From Epiperipatus broadwayi (taxonomy: Eukaryota > Onychophora > Udeonychophora > Euonychophora > Peripatidae), in NCBI GenBank assembly GCA_028023455.1, contig JAQFVV010006723.1, positions 312,001 to 376,000 of the forward strand: a stretch of DNA of 64,000 bases. Direction: 5' to 3'. The notes beneath the pieces were generated by a model, which had not been told where the DNA came from, did no database searches, and saw only the letters and a list, made by a program, of their open reading frames with translations. Position numbers and translations under genes: made by a program. Of the stretch, positions 11,115 to 21,149 are shown in pieces. Each line of letters begins with the position of its first letter. Position 1 is the first letter of the stretch.

Positions 11115-13070
11115 GAAAGATAAGCTAATGAATAGCAAAATATAAGCAAAGATACTATGATGATTTGCGATCATGTAATGTCAAAACTGTTTTATATATA
11201 GAGGATGCAATTACTAGGTTTAAATATAAATATAGAAGAAAATAAAAATGACGTCTTTATGTTAAATAAGCATACTAATGAAGTTGATATAATATTAGCA
11301 ACAGAAAAATATCTAGAAAATTTGGCAAATAGCAAAATAAATATTTGTATGACTATTTTGGCTAAAATTCCAAAATATAGGAAAGTACAATTGTTATATA
11401 ATATGACCTTCATGATTAGTATGCTTGTTGATAATCGATGTCATTTATTGCTTGAATGTGTCAGCGGAGAATTTGGTTGAGTTATAAAATTCAAAATGGC
11501 ATCAAATGCATCAACATTTTGATTTTTCAACAATTATTGTATTACTAAAATCTTATTTAAATTTTACATTTTTAGATTATATTTACACATAATCAATACT
11601 TTTTAATTATTAAATTTAAATGTACATTCATATAAAACATTTTGCTTGTGATGTAAATCTTCAATAGTTCATCTAAAATTATATGATTATTATATTATGC
11701 AAAGTAATGGCCAGACTGCTCTAAATAAAAAGAAGCATTGTAATTCTCAGGAGATTTGTGAAAATTTAAATATTCAAACTCAAGCCTAAATCATGAATGC
11801 TGACTACATAACTTCACTCAAATGATTAAGTGTCTGTTCACCAGGATTAAAATTATATTGCTTAAGTGATATTACTTCTGCTTTATCTAATAATTAATTA
11901 ATATCATACAGTAATAATTTTCATTATGGAATTCACATGGCTGTCTAATTCATTTAAGCATTTTTTTACTTTCTTAGACTATAAATAATTAGTTAATTAA
12001 TCTCACCTTGAGCATCATCAAATCCTTTTTCCATTTGAATTACAATAATTTCAAGCAACAGCAACATATCATCTCTCATATATCTATTCATATGCTCCAA
12101 GAGCAGTTATTTATAGTTAGCCAATACACTAATAGTATACTATGTGGCCAGAGTAGTGATGATGATCAGCATGTATCAGTGTCTCAGAATTATTTTTTAT
12201 TATTATGAGTGATGGATTAGCATTTAAGTACATGCATCCAGAGATTTGTGCCATATTTCTGTCTTAAGTTTGGCAGTAGCTAAGTAAATAGGCTGAGTAT
12301 AGTGGACCCCTTTTAAATCCAGTCACAAGGCTGACGTGATTTTTGACTGTTCTGTTCTGTGCTGATTGTTGATTATTATTATTCCTCTGTAATGCTGGAG
12401 ATGCACCTTATGGTTTTGTTCATAATGACTCTCTGCTCTTATTCACTGTATTCATTTTATATATTATTAATTATTGAATGGGGATGATGAGATTTCCCAT
12501 CACCCCATATTGATCCTGTCACTCAGTAGTGTTGCAGTTTCATACTTTTTTTGAATTCACCATATTCAATTCATGAATGAACTTTCCTTACCAGTTTAAT
12601 ATGGATCTCTATAACTTTATAGAGACATCTTGTAAGGTGTTTACTAATGGTTGTATTAATAACAAGTACACAGAACAAATCATTTATTTAATTGGTCCTA
12701 TTATTCCATCACATAATCCAGAAGTGAAAGTTGAATGGATACATATTAAAGAATAATCTTAAACAAATATATATTTTGCATTGCAATAAATTTGATATAC
12801 TACAAAAAATATAAACAGAAAGACTAATAAAGATTTATAATAATATAGTAGCAATAAAATTTCTAAGAATAAATATTCTACTTAGTCATTAATCTGACAT
12901 ATTATTCTATCTTCAAGTTTTCCACTTCAATAAAAATGATAATAAGCCAATATTCAATTTTGAGAATCTGAAATTTTTTTTCATCTATAAACTCTAGTAC
13001 ATATTTCTAATTTTAAATATTCATAATTAATCTCTAAATACATAAGATCCTCTTTTTAGAATATACTTCA
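11115..13070. other. intron sequence, nothing firmly recognised
   Basis: AT-rich sequence between the inverted-repeat cluster and the LINE. A less AT-rich patch at 12280-12560 (GGACCCCTTTTAAATCCAGTC and onward) is probably old repeat but matches nothing I can name. No convincing coding frame. Confidence 0.45.
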
Positions 13071-13170
13071 TTTATTTATTTTCTCCTTGTGTATAAAGGG
13101 GTTCGAAGAATAGGAGAGGAAGCGTAAAGTTAAATATAGAGTAGGCACATGCAAAATAAGGAATATGGAT

Positions 13171-13320
13171 TGCATTTGTATCCCACAATGCATATATAAT
13201 AGTCAGAAAAAAATTAGACATGCTGTGGTAGAATGTACCATATGTTATGAGATTTATCATTTGAAATGCTTAAATAAGATTAAGAAAGATATAATAAGTT
13301 TATAGTTATGTAGACAGTGT
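13171..13320 (+). pseudogene. LINE ORF1: PHD zinc finger
   Basis: In one frame: CIC at 13171, then IRHAVVECTICYEIYHLKC (CxxC at 13234-13245, then H, then C), and LCRQC at 13306-13320. This is the Cys4-His-Cys3 spacing of a PHD finger, usually a histone-tail or protein reader. A TAG at 13303 interrupts it. A coiled-coil-like segment follows at about 13500-13560 (IEEEVKDVEAKLKSLETKC). Confidence 0.7.
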
Positions 13321-13639
13321 GTAAATGTGATAAAAGAGGTGAAAAAGTGGTTTCTAAGTGTAAATAGTTTCAAGAGAAAGTCAGTAGAAATGGAGCAAAA
13401 TGTAGTTAAAGAAGATAGGATAGAGTATATTTTTATTTGAGTCACAAGAGATATGGATGAGAAAATAAGTAGTGCAATGAAATGGTTAGCTAAATAATAA
13501 GTAAGATAGAGGAAGAAGTAAAGGATGTAGAAGCAAAATTAAAATCATTAGAGACAAAGTGTGAGTAGATAAAGGAGCTATTGAATAGGAATAATAAGGA
13601 AGAAGTAGATAAGGAAGTCCATAATATGGAATAAATGTT

Positions 13640-13819
13640 ATGGATAAAGTAGGGAAAGTAAAGTATGAAAGAGTATTGATAGGAAATTCACTAATTAAAG
13701 AATGTAGAGATATAAATGCAAGAGAAAATAGAAACAAGTGTATAAAAATATATCTGTCTGGAGCTAGAATTAGGGATGTTATAGATAAGATAAAGAAACA
13801 AGAGAGTAGAGATGTATAT
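13640..13819 (+). pseudogene. LINE ORF1: SGNH esterase domain, N-terminal part
   Basis: The frame gives KYERVLIGNSLIKECRD, matching block I of SGNH/GDSL esterases (here GNSLI, with Ser as the nucleophile position), then IYLSGARIRDV. The frame is cut at TATAT (13815-13819) by the solo LTR. It resumes after the second TATAT at 14557 with VIVGTNYL, block III-like, and LSKFDNRYMLDRAFSINERL. Such esterase domains occur in ORF1 of CR1/L2 LINEs; their role in transposition is unclear. Confidence 0.72.
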
Positions 13820-14551
13820 TGTAGTGTTTTGTAAAAATGGCAGACATGTTTGTGCACTCCAGAAAAACTAGAATTTGTTCGAGTGGTTGTTGTAGACCGC
13901 GAGCTGATAACGGAGGAAGTTAATTAACGTAATGGCGGACAATAATTCCAAGAGATATTTGCTGATTGCAAATATTTCTGGATAAAAGACGTTACCTGAT
14001 TGGACAAGGATTAATTGCTACAGTTATCAGCAAGCAATAAAAGATGGTGTAACAACTACACAGAGAAAAGCAGTTTTTGAGTAGGCAGTTATTTGAGTAC
14101 AATGCCAGTAGATGTCTAGTAGTTTTTGAGTAGAGATATCTCACGGTCAGTGCTAGCGGTTAATGACCAGTGCCCAGTGGAAATGTAGTCCATGGGTGTA
14201 GCTGAAAGAGCCCACAGAGATGGGGAGACCACAGCAGAGATATTGAGAGCATTAGTTGCAGAGCAGAGCATTTGTTGCAGAGCAGGGCATTCGTTGCAGA
14301 GTAGAGCCTTTGTTGCAGAGCAGAGCATTAGTTGCAGAGCAGAGCATTCGTTGCAGAGTAGAGCATTCATTGCAGAGCAGAGCATTAGTTGCCGAGTAGA
14401 GCATGCATTGCAGAGCAGAGCATTCATTGCAGAGCATCCATTGCCAGAGAACTATGGAGATAGAGTGTTGCAAACTATTCGCTATTCAGACTAAGGAAAA
14501 TATTGTGTATATTTATTTGATGACCACACAGACATTCTTGCGGATATAACA
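13820..14551 (+). mobile_element. solo LTR inserted in the LINE ORF1
   Basis: A 732-bp segment beginning TGTAGTGTTTTG and ending GGATATAACA, flanked by the 5-bp direct repeat TATAT (13815-13819 and 14552-14556). Removing it restores the interrupted LINE reading frame. The TG...CA ends, size and 5-bp duplication fit a solo LTR left by recombination of an LTR retrotransposon. AATAAA at about 14036 is a possible polyadenylation signal. Two ATGGC-type boxes occur near the start (13836, 13932). Orientation is inferred from AATAAA only. The coding part is absent, so the family is unknown. Confidence 0.85.
14254..14450 (+). repeat. 19-bp minisatellite inside the solo LTR
   Basis: About ten tandem copies of GTTGCAGAGCAGAGCATTM, with changes mainly at the first and last bases of the unit and in CAGAG/TAGAG. 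Because 19 is not a multiple of 3, open frames on both strands look like repetitive proteins (57-nt super-periods). These are artefacts and not genes. Confidence 0.9.
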
Positions 14552-14577
14552 TATATGTTATAGTAGGAACAAATTAT

Positions 14578-14790
14578 TTGTTAGAGCCATCGGAGAGAGT
14601 AACGAATGAGTACATTGAATTGTTTAGGAATTTGGGTAAGATTAAAGGAAGAGTAGGAATAGTTGCATTATTATCAAAATTTGACAACAGATATATGTTA
14701 GATAGGGCATTTTCTATAAATGAGAGATTGAAAAAAATGTGTGAGACAAATGATGTTATGTTTGTGTATGTGTGGGAATTTTTTTATTAG
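14578..14790 (+). pseudogene. LINE ORF1: C-terminal part of the SGNH esterase
   Basis: Continuation of the esterase frame after the solo LTR. It contains NLGKIKGRVGIVALLSKF (a central strand plus 'iLpR'-like turn), INERLKKMCE and VMFVYVWEFF, followed by a terminal block with GLHLAKQGTEVLGSF in a shifted frame (14815-14860). The late Asp/His pair expected for SGNH enzymes is represented by DGLHL. Confidence 0.65.
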
Positions 14791-14959
14791 TAAGAGGGAG
14801 TTATATAATAAAGATGGATTGCATTTAGCAAAACAAGGGACTGAAGTTTTAGGGAGTTTCATTTATACAGAATATAGTTCAGGAAACTTATAAAGAGGGC
14901 AGGGTTTTAAATTGCATTGTTATCAGAAAAAAAGGATAATAGAAAGAAGAAATTGTTAA

Positions 14960-15657
14960 AATTGCGTATTTGAATATGCAAGGTGTTAGGAGACCAGAAA
15001 AGTAACTGGAATTAAATAAATCAGTTGCAAATGAAGTAGCAGTAATGGAAATACATTCAAGAGAAGAAGAACCTATACTGGAAGATTTGATATGGCAGGG
15101 TATAAATAAAAGAGAAAAGGGTGATGGTAAAGGAGTTATGTCAACAAAATATTTAAATACCGTTAAGTGTCAAAAATCTTTGTGGTTTGAAATAAGGTGA
15201 GGAAGATCAGAATGGATAGTGTCAAAAATCTTTGTGGTTTGAAATAAGATGAGGAAGATCAGAATGGATAGTGTATAATGTATATAGCTACTGGAGAAAG
15301 TAAAACTACAATGGAATGGAAGAGTACCATATATGAATACCTCAGAGTTTCAAAAAAAAAAATAGGAAGAAAATAAGGGTTATAGGGGATATGAATGGAC
15401 ATATTGAAGAAATTAATAATGTAGATAACAAGAATGGACAGCTTTTGAAGAATTTTTGTCGGAGAGTGAATTTTGGAAATTTATCAAATATTTATGAGGG
15501 ACAATACACATGGTCTAGAAATAATAAATTTCACATAATAGATTATGCATTAGTAGAGAAAGAGGTAATGAATAAAGTACAAAAAATTAAAGTGTTTGAT
15601 AATGAAGAGAGAGTATGCAATAGTGATCATATTTTTTTAATAATAGAAAATGGTTAG
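14960..15657 (+). pseudogene. LINE ORF2: APE-type endonuclease
   Basis: Decayed endonuclease. NMQGVRRPEK lies at the start (14975). After a shift come RVIGDMNGHIEE (the GDfNaH metal-binding motif), YTWSRNNKFHIIDYALVEK (TW and IDY) and NSDHIFLI (the SDH motif) before the stop at 15657. These are the ordered landmarks of LINE apurinic-type endonucleases. A 52-bp tandem duplication at 15167-15270 shifts the frame in its middle. Confidence 0.78.
15167..15270 (+). repeat. 52-bp tandem duplication in the LINE endonuclease
   Basis: 15167-15218 and 15219-15270 are nearly identical (one visible difference, GGTGAGG versus GATGAGG). The duplication is not a multiple of three, so it is itself a disabling mutation. 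Confidence 0.9.
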
Positions 15658-16184
15658 TAATGTGATGGAAAATAGCAATAAAAGTAGAAAGGACAGTGAA
15701 AGATGTGGATGGAGAATGAATGATAAAAGTAAGTTAGAAGAATATAAAATAAAAGTTGAAGAAATCATGGAAGAATTGATTGGGAATGAACATAATGGCT
15801 GGTGTTGTGAAGTAGAAATAATGACAAAAAGGGTTTTAGATGAGAATATTCAGAAGAATAAAAGTAATAGAAAAATGGGTGTTAGGAAAAATGTAAAAGA
15901 GAGGGGAAAACATTCAGAGAATATAAGTGTGCTATTAAGAACAAAGAAAGTGAGAAAGATGTTAATGTTAAATGAGAAAGTATTTTAAAAAAGAAGTTAT
16001 ATAGAGAGAATAAAATTATTAGTAAATTGTTGGAGGATATTAATAAAAGTGGAAGAGATAGGAGTAAAACATTTTGGAATTACATTAAAAGAAGGAATTT
16101 AGAAGTGTGGCTCTAGAGAAGAATTAAAGACAATCTTAAACAAGTATAATGGATATAGAAAAGATGTTAGATATGAAGGACTGA

Positions 16185-17109
16185 TTGATAATAAAAATAA
16201 AAGCCTACAGTAATGGAAATATTAAGTTTACAGAAAATGAACTGAATGAAGCAGGGAAGAAATTGAAAAGTGGAAAGGCAAGAGATTTAGATGGATGGGC
16301 AGTGGAAATGGTAATGAATTTAGGACATAGGGCAGAATTAAACCTATTATCATGTATTAATAAGATGGCATAAAAAAGAGATTTTCTAGATAATTTGAGT
16401 AATATAAGAATAAAGTTACTATTTAAAGGGAAGGTAAGGATCATAGAAAGTTAAACAATTGTTATCCGGTAGTAGTAATATCAGTGTTATATAAAGTTTT
16501 CATATTTATGGTGGCTGGTCACAAAATGGATAGAAGAAAATAATATAGTGGAAAAAAATGCAAGTAGGTTTTCAGTCAGATAGGAGTATAGGAGACAATT
16601 TATTTGTAGTTATAGAACTTATAGATATGAGTAGAAATACAGATAGACAGTTATATATGGTCTTTATAAATGAAGAGAAGCCATTATGATAGAATAAATG
16701 GAAATAGGTTATATGTAGGTTTAGTAAATTTGTGAATGGAGCTTTAGTGGATTTTATTAAGATATTGTATGAAAATAATTACTATACATATCAATTAGGA
16801 AATATAGAATCAGTTAAAGTTAAAAATGGGGTTGTACTAAGGCAAGGCTGCCCTATGTCACCTATTTTGTTTTTGTTATATTTGAGAAAAATGGGGAGAG
16901 CAGTAGAAAGTCTAGGAAGAGAAATAGAGATATCATTAATAGGTGGCAAGGGAGTATATACATTATTGGGTCTTTTATATGTGGATGATGACTTCTTGTG
17001 CACAGAAAGAAGGAAAGATATGGAAGTTATGCTGAGGACATGCACAAGAGTGGGTAAAGAGATGGGAATACATTTAATGAAAAAAAAAAACAAAAGTAAT
17101 AATGATTAA
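16185..17109 (+). pseudogene. LINE ORF2: reverse transcriptase
   Basis: RT landmarks in order, in several frames: SGKARDLDGWAVEMV (RT motif 1, near 16272), VGFQSDRSIGDNLFVV (near 16565), VLRQGCPMSPILFLLYL (motif B, near 16835) and LLYVDDDFLC (the catalytic YxDD, near 16975). The D residues of YVDD are intact although the ORF is broken upstream. Confidence 0.82.
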
Positions 17110-17384
17110 AAATGAGGAAAGAGATGACAAAGATTTTTTATTGGTAAACATAAAGTGTGGTGAATAGGCATACCTATTCAAGAATTGCCTTAGGTAATCA
17201 GAGAAATTGCTTGGATGATTGAAAGAAAAAAATTGATAAATCAAACTAAGAAAAGAGGGGTATTGATAAAGAAATTAACAGTGTTTTCATATAATAAATA
17301 TGATGTAGTTAGAATTGTATGGGAGTCACAGTAGCAGGGTTAACATAGGGTGATGATGCATTATGTGTTAGTAAATGGGTGTTA

Positions 17385-17791
17385 TATTAAACCACTAAAC
17401 ATCACATGATCACCATTTCTTATGCTTGCACAGGCAAAACTCCATACAGTAGTGTCACTCAGTGCAAGCCAGAGTAATCAATGGATACCAGAAGGCTTGT
17501 GCATAAAATCCCCATCTAATGCCTACTCATCCAATATCCCCAGACTAGTTTCTGGTGAGTGGCCTTCATCAGGGAAGAGCCTTGCATCTGAGAGATCCTA
17601 AGATTTAGGTGCAGTAGTCTCAGATCCAAGGCTCCTCACTGACGAATGCCACAAGCCAGAAATTAGTCTGGGGATATTGGATGAATAGACACTAGATGCG
17701 GGTTTTATGCACAAGCTTTCTAGCATCGATTGATTACTCTGGCTGACACTGAGTGGCATTACTGTATGGAGAGTTTTGCCTGTTTTAATAA
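17385..17791. mobile_element. fold-back element (copy 2) inserted in the LINE ORF2
   Basis: A 407-bp insert flanked by the 8-bp direct repeat GGGTGTTA (17377-17384 and 17792-17799). Arms of about 165 nt (17431-17595 and 17618-17782) are inverted copies starting CAGGCAAAACTC, with a spacer of about 22 nt. An extra 45 bp on the left (AAACATCACATGATCACC...) matches the outer end of copy 1 but has no partner on the right. The 8-bp duplication would suit a hAT-type element. An inverted dimer made by a Penelope-like element is the alternative, because each arm carries a hammerhead-like motif. Confidence 0.8.
17633..17674 (+). ncRNA. hammerhead-ribozyme-like motif, fold-back copy 2, right arm
   Basis: CTCCTCA, CTGACGA (17639-17645), ATGCCACAAGCCA, GAAATTAGTC, TGGGGA. 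Helix I again has six possible pairs (CUCCUCA with UGGGGA). The left arm (minus strand, 17540-17575) reads CTGATGAAGGCCACTCACCAGAAACTAGTC, where a G-C pair takes the place of the A-U pair seen in helix II of other copies. Confidence 0.38.
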
Positions 17792-17799
17792 GGGTGTTA

Positions 17800-18650
17800 G
17801 ATTACTTAGTAAAGTATAAAGAGAAATAGGAAGACATGCATTAGATGCAGATGTGTATGGCAAAGGAAGCAATTCAAAGAGAAATGGGATGGTCAAGTTT
17901 TTTATATGAGAGATGTGAAAAACAAAATGAAAATGTTTGGCAGATTGCAGTTTATGGATAATAAGAGAATTGCCAAAATATTATTTAATTGGGTTATGAA
18001 TAAAGGGAAGGCAACAAGATGGGTGAGAAAGGTGTATGGTATGGAGAAGATTTGGATGAAGAATTTATTTCAGTATCCTTATACAAAAGATGAGATGATT
18101 GTGTTAGAGAATTTTTGAGCATTATAATGGCAAGGAATGGGATAGAAGAATAGTTACATTAATAAAGACTAGAGAGTTGGAGAACTAGTATGGAGAATAA
18201 AAAGAGTTTAAATATATATAGAAGTAAACAGAATACTGTGTGTGAATTAATTTATGATACTAGTATGGTAAGTAGTTCACTGTTTAAGGTTGAACAGGAT
18301 CTTTAGCAACAAGGGAATATACACATAAATGGAAAAATATGGGTGATTTAATCTGCAAGTTGGGTAAGGAAGGCATAGAAAATATTAGACATCTGTTAAT
18401 TAAATGTAAATGCTTTCAAGTAGAAAGGGTACAAATAATGAACTTGTGGAAGAATAAATATAAACAAAGTAATTATACAGAAAGTGGATTCTTGGTTTTT
18501 ATGCTGGATTTTGAAAATGATAAGGGGGATTTAAAGATAAGGACCATGGAGTTGAAAAATATTACATTGTGGAAATGGGATGGAACATGATAGAGAAGAA
18601 CATGGGAAAAATTTAGGGTGGGGAATGGAAAGGGAAGTTAAAGTAGCTAA
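17800..18650 (+). pseudogene. LINE ORF2: C-terminal region with Cys/His motif
   Basis: The frame resumes after the fold-back insert with HALDADVYGKEAIQREMGW and MRDVKNKMKMFGRLQFMDNK. After stops it ends with GDLICKLGKEGIENIRHLLI and KCKC (18340-18415). The CxxC...HLLxxC motif is the usual nucleic-acid-binding tail of such LINEs; here the second Cys of CxxC is changed to Gly (CKLG). Confidence 0.72.
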
Positions 18651-18744
18651 CAGGTTTCTCTGGGCATTATGGCTGAGTGATTTCTGACTCTGAGTAACAA
18701 GAAGTCCCAGTGCATTGCATCACATCAAACACTAAGTATTATTA

Positions 18745-20300
18745 AAGTGAGAATAATGTTCTTCTAGCAATTACACCCCAAAATAACTCAACTTATAAAT
18801 ACAGTGTGGTTTCTTGGTTAATTTTATCTCTTCAAAATATACTTAATTTGTTTTAAAACTATACTTATTAGCTTTATTTTAGATTTCTGAAAATTGTTTA
18901 TATGAGAAATGCTACCAGACATATTTAAATAATAAGTGGTAAAGCAATGCATGGATTTTGATCATGCCAAATCAAACAAATAAAGATAAATTTGTCCAAT
19001 ACTATTTATGAAAATAAAAAAACTTAAAAATGTGTGCTTCTATATAATTATTTGTAATGAAAATTTGATAATGCAATTAAATAATTTAACACACTCATGT
19101 AATATGCTTATTTAATTATTTATTAATTTTTTTTATCTATCTTCATTTATATTATAAAAATGCATGGCTTTTCTTTTCATATCTTTTAATTTGAAATAAA
19201 TACTTTTAAATAACTGAAATTGACATTTTAATTTCATTGTTGTAAATAATCATTTCAATTTTTATTTTTTAAATCGATTTTTTTTTGCTTTAAATTACTC
19301 CAAAATATGATCCCAATATTATAATCTTATGCCAATTAAAATCAAATAAAACTCTTTATTATAAAGAAGAATGAACGATTTTTTAATTAAAAAGTCATTT
19401 CAACACAGAAAAAAATTCAAATTTACACTTTTCTTTCATTAGCTGGAGAATAAAAATAATATTTTTTGATGTTGGGCACATTTTTAGTACTTGCTTATTC
19501 TGATGAAATTTAGTTTAACTTTTTCTCAGAAATCGTTATTTGATTATTCATTTCACATGAATTTTATGACAGTTTAACTACTAACAAAATATAATTTAGG
19601 AAGTAGATGATCACAACAGCCATAGATTGTCCTAATTTCAGTTGCTTCTAGAAAAATCAAATCTGAGTGCCTTCATTATTGGATCTGAGAAAATAAAATT
19701 TGGTTGGAATAACATTTAATAACTTTTTGATTGTAGACTCTTGGTTATATATATATATCCAAAGGAGAATATTGATTTAAGATGAGTCCTAGATGGTGAA
19801 ACTATATTTTGAGTTATTATCAAATTTGATCCGTTTAACAACTTTTTATACATTTTCTGTGAAATAACTTCTCTTTTCACATCTGTTAGAAGAGTATGTG
19901 AAAGAATGGGAACTTATTGCAAAGGAGTAGATTTGAGCGTACAAATTATATTTCTTATTGTAATATTTAATTGAATAACTAGAAGTTTATTGTGCAGACT
20001 TCTCTAAACAGGAGAATCTTCTAGTGCTAAAAAAATTGTTTGTAAAATATTTGTATTGTATCCCAAGTATTGCCAGATAGCTCTTGAAGGAAATTATATC
20101 TAGAAATTAATTCTGATGTAATTTTTGCTAAATGGCAAAATAAGTTAGGCTTAATTTATGATTTCTCCTAAATAGCATAGGGTAAAATTGTATTTTAGTC
20201 TAGTACTGTAAAAGATTATATTCAGATTATGAGATGAGGTTATCTGTTGTTTAGATAAAAAATTGAGTATGTTGTCTTCATTGAATTAGAAATAAGTTCT
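18745..20300. other. intron sequence, nothing recognised
   Basis: AT-rich intron sequence left of the LINE tail. No frame longer than a few dozen codons resembles a known family. A TA run lies at about 19748. Confidence 0.55.
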
Positions 20301-21060
20301 CAGTATTTGATAAGATCTTCAATCTTTAATATCCTTACTGAGAGGCCTTTCTACTTCAGACAGAATCTCTTTTGAAAAGTCAAAGTCATACCAACATAAA
20401 ATAATTTCCCGCATAGGCAGATGAGAGAAGTGAACTCTAAGGAAATCCTTTCCACAAGTGTAATGAAAAGGAAGCAATAAATATTGAAACAAAAACAGAT
20501 AAAACAATTCAAATTATTTCAGTTTATTGGCCTTATAAAGATTTCATTAAATTTTAATTTTATTATTCTGTAACCAATCAAAATTATAATTATTTTGAAA
20601 CCAATAGTGAGTAACAAAAAGTATCAAATTTCTCTACTAAAGAAGAAGATACATCTTGAAATCTTAATTCATTTTTGGTTGCCATTTAATTAATAATTTA
20701 ACATATCTAGATCATACAATAATCTCATTCCTAAAATCTAATTATATGCCTTCCCCATATATCTAATCATTTCCTAACTAATCATCATCAAAAAATATAA
20801 ATAAAAAACAATACACTAATTAAAGAAATTATTCTTTCAATTGAAAACATAATATTTCGCAATACACATACATCAGGATAATCTCAATATTGACAAGGTA
20901 TAGCAGCCAATTCTAAAAAATGCCAAGAGAAAAAAGTGATATTTACTTCTAAAGACATTTGAAAAAAAACTTTTATTCAGATTGGATTTATTGATAGAAT
21001 CAATGAACCATTCCTTCTAAAATAGCAAAAGCTGTTCCTATATATAATACACAATGGCAT
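20300..21060. other. intron sequence with a decayed coding-like patch
   Basis: On the minus strand, 20507 to 20330 gives an open stretch with ordinary coding composition (CGKDFLRVHFSHLPMREIIL, then CWYDFDFSKEILSEVERPL). I cannot assign it to a family. It has no acceptor/donor arrangement that fits the host gene. Confidence 0.25.
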
Positions 21061-21066
21061 GAACAA

Positions 21067-21068
<2 letters not shown>

Positions 21069-21143
<75 letters not shown>

Positions 21144-21145
21144 GT
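21069..21145. repeat. double (TA)n microsatellite
   Basis: Two TA runs separated by TTAATTG, about 77 bp in all. The whole block is self-complementary. Smaller TA runs occur at 1620, 2100, 10250, 22757-22803, 25485, 48050 and 55865. Confidence 0.95.
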
Positions 21146-21149
21146 AAGA

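Larger units (their letters stand above)
13075..18740 (+). mobile_element. CR1-like LINE, near full length, decayed, with two nested insertions
   Basis: A non-LTR retrotransposon with ORF1 at about 13100-14790 (PHD finger, coiled coil, SGNH esterase) and ORF2 at about 14940-18650 (APE-type endonuclease, reverse transcriptase, C-terminal Cys/His motif). It ends in a tail reading GCATTGCATCACATCA near 18730. The PHD plus esterase ORF1 is a hallmark of CR1-group elements. Many stops and frameshifts show it is dead. A solo LTR splits ORF1 and a fold-back element splits ORF2. The same family leaves 5'-truncated tails at 30680-31115 and 48760-49190. Confidence 0.85.

Noticed and set aside
13486-13857. 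A 123-codon minus-strand hydrophobic frame as a membrane protein.
   Set aside because: It is the complement of the A/G-rich LINE ORF1 coiled-coil and esterase segments.
14116-14494. Repetitive open frames on both strands (Cys/Leu/Ser-rich and Ala/Glu/Gln-rich) as possible proteins.
   Set aside because: They are translations of the 19-bp minisatellite in the solo LTR. Any frame stays open because the unit lacks stops, and both strands are open alike.
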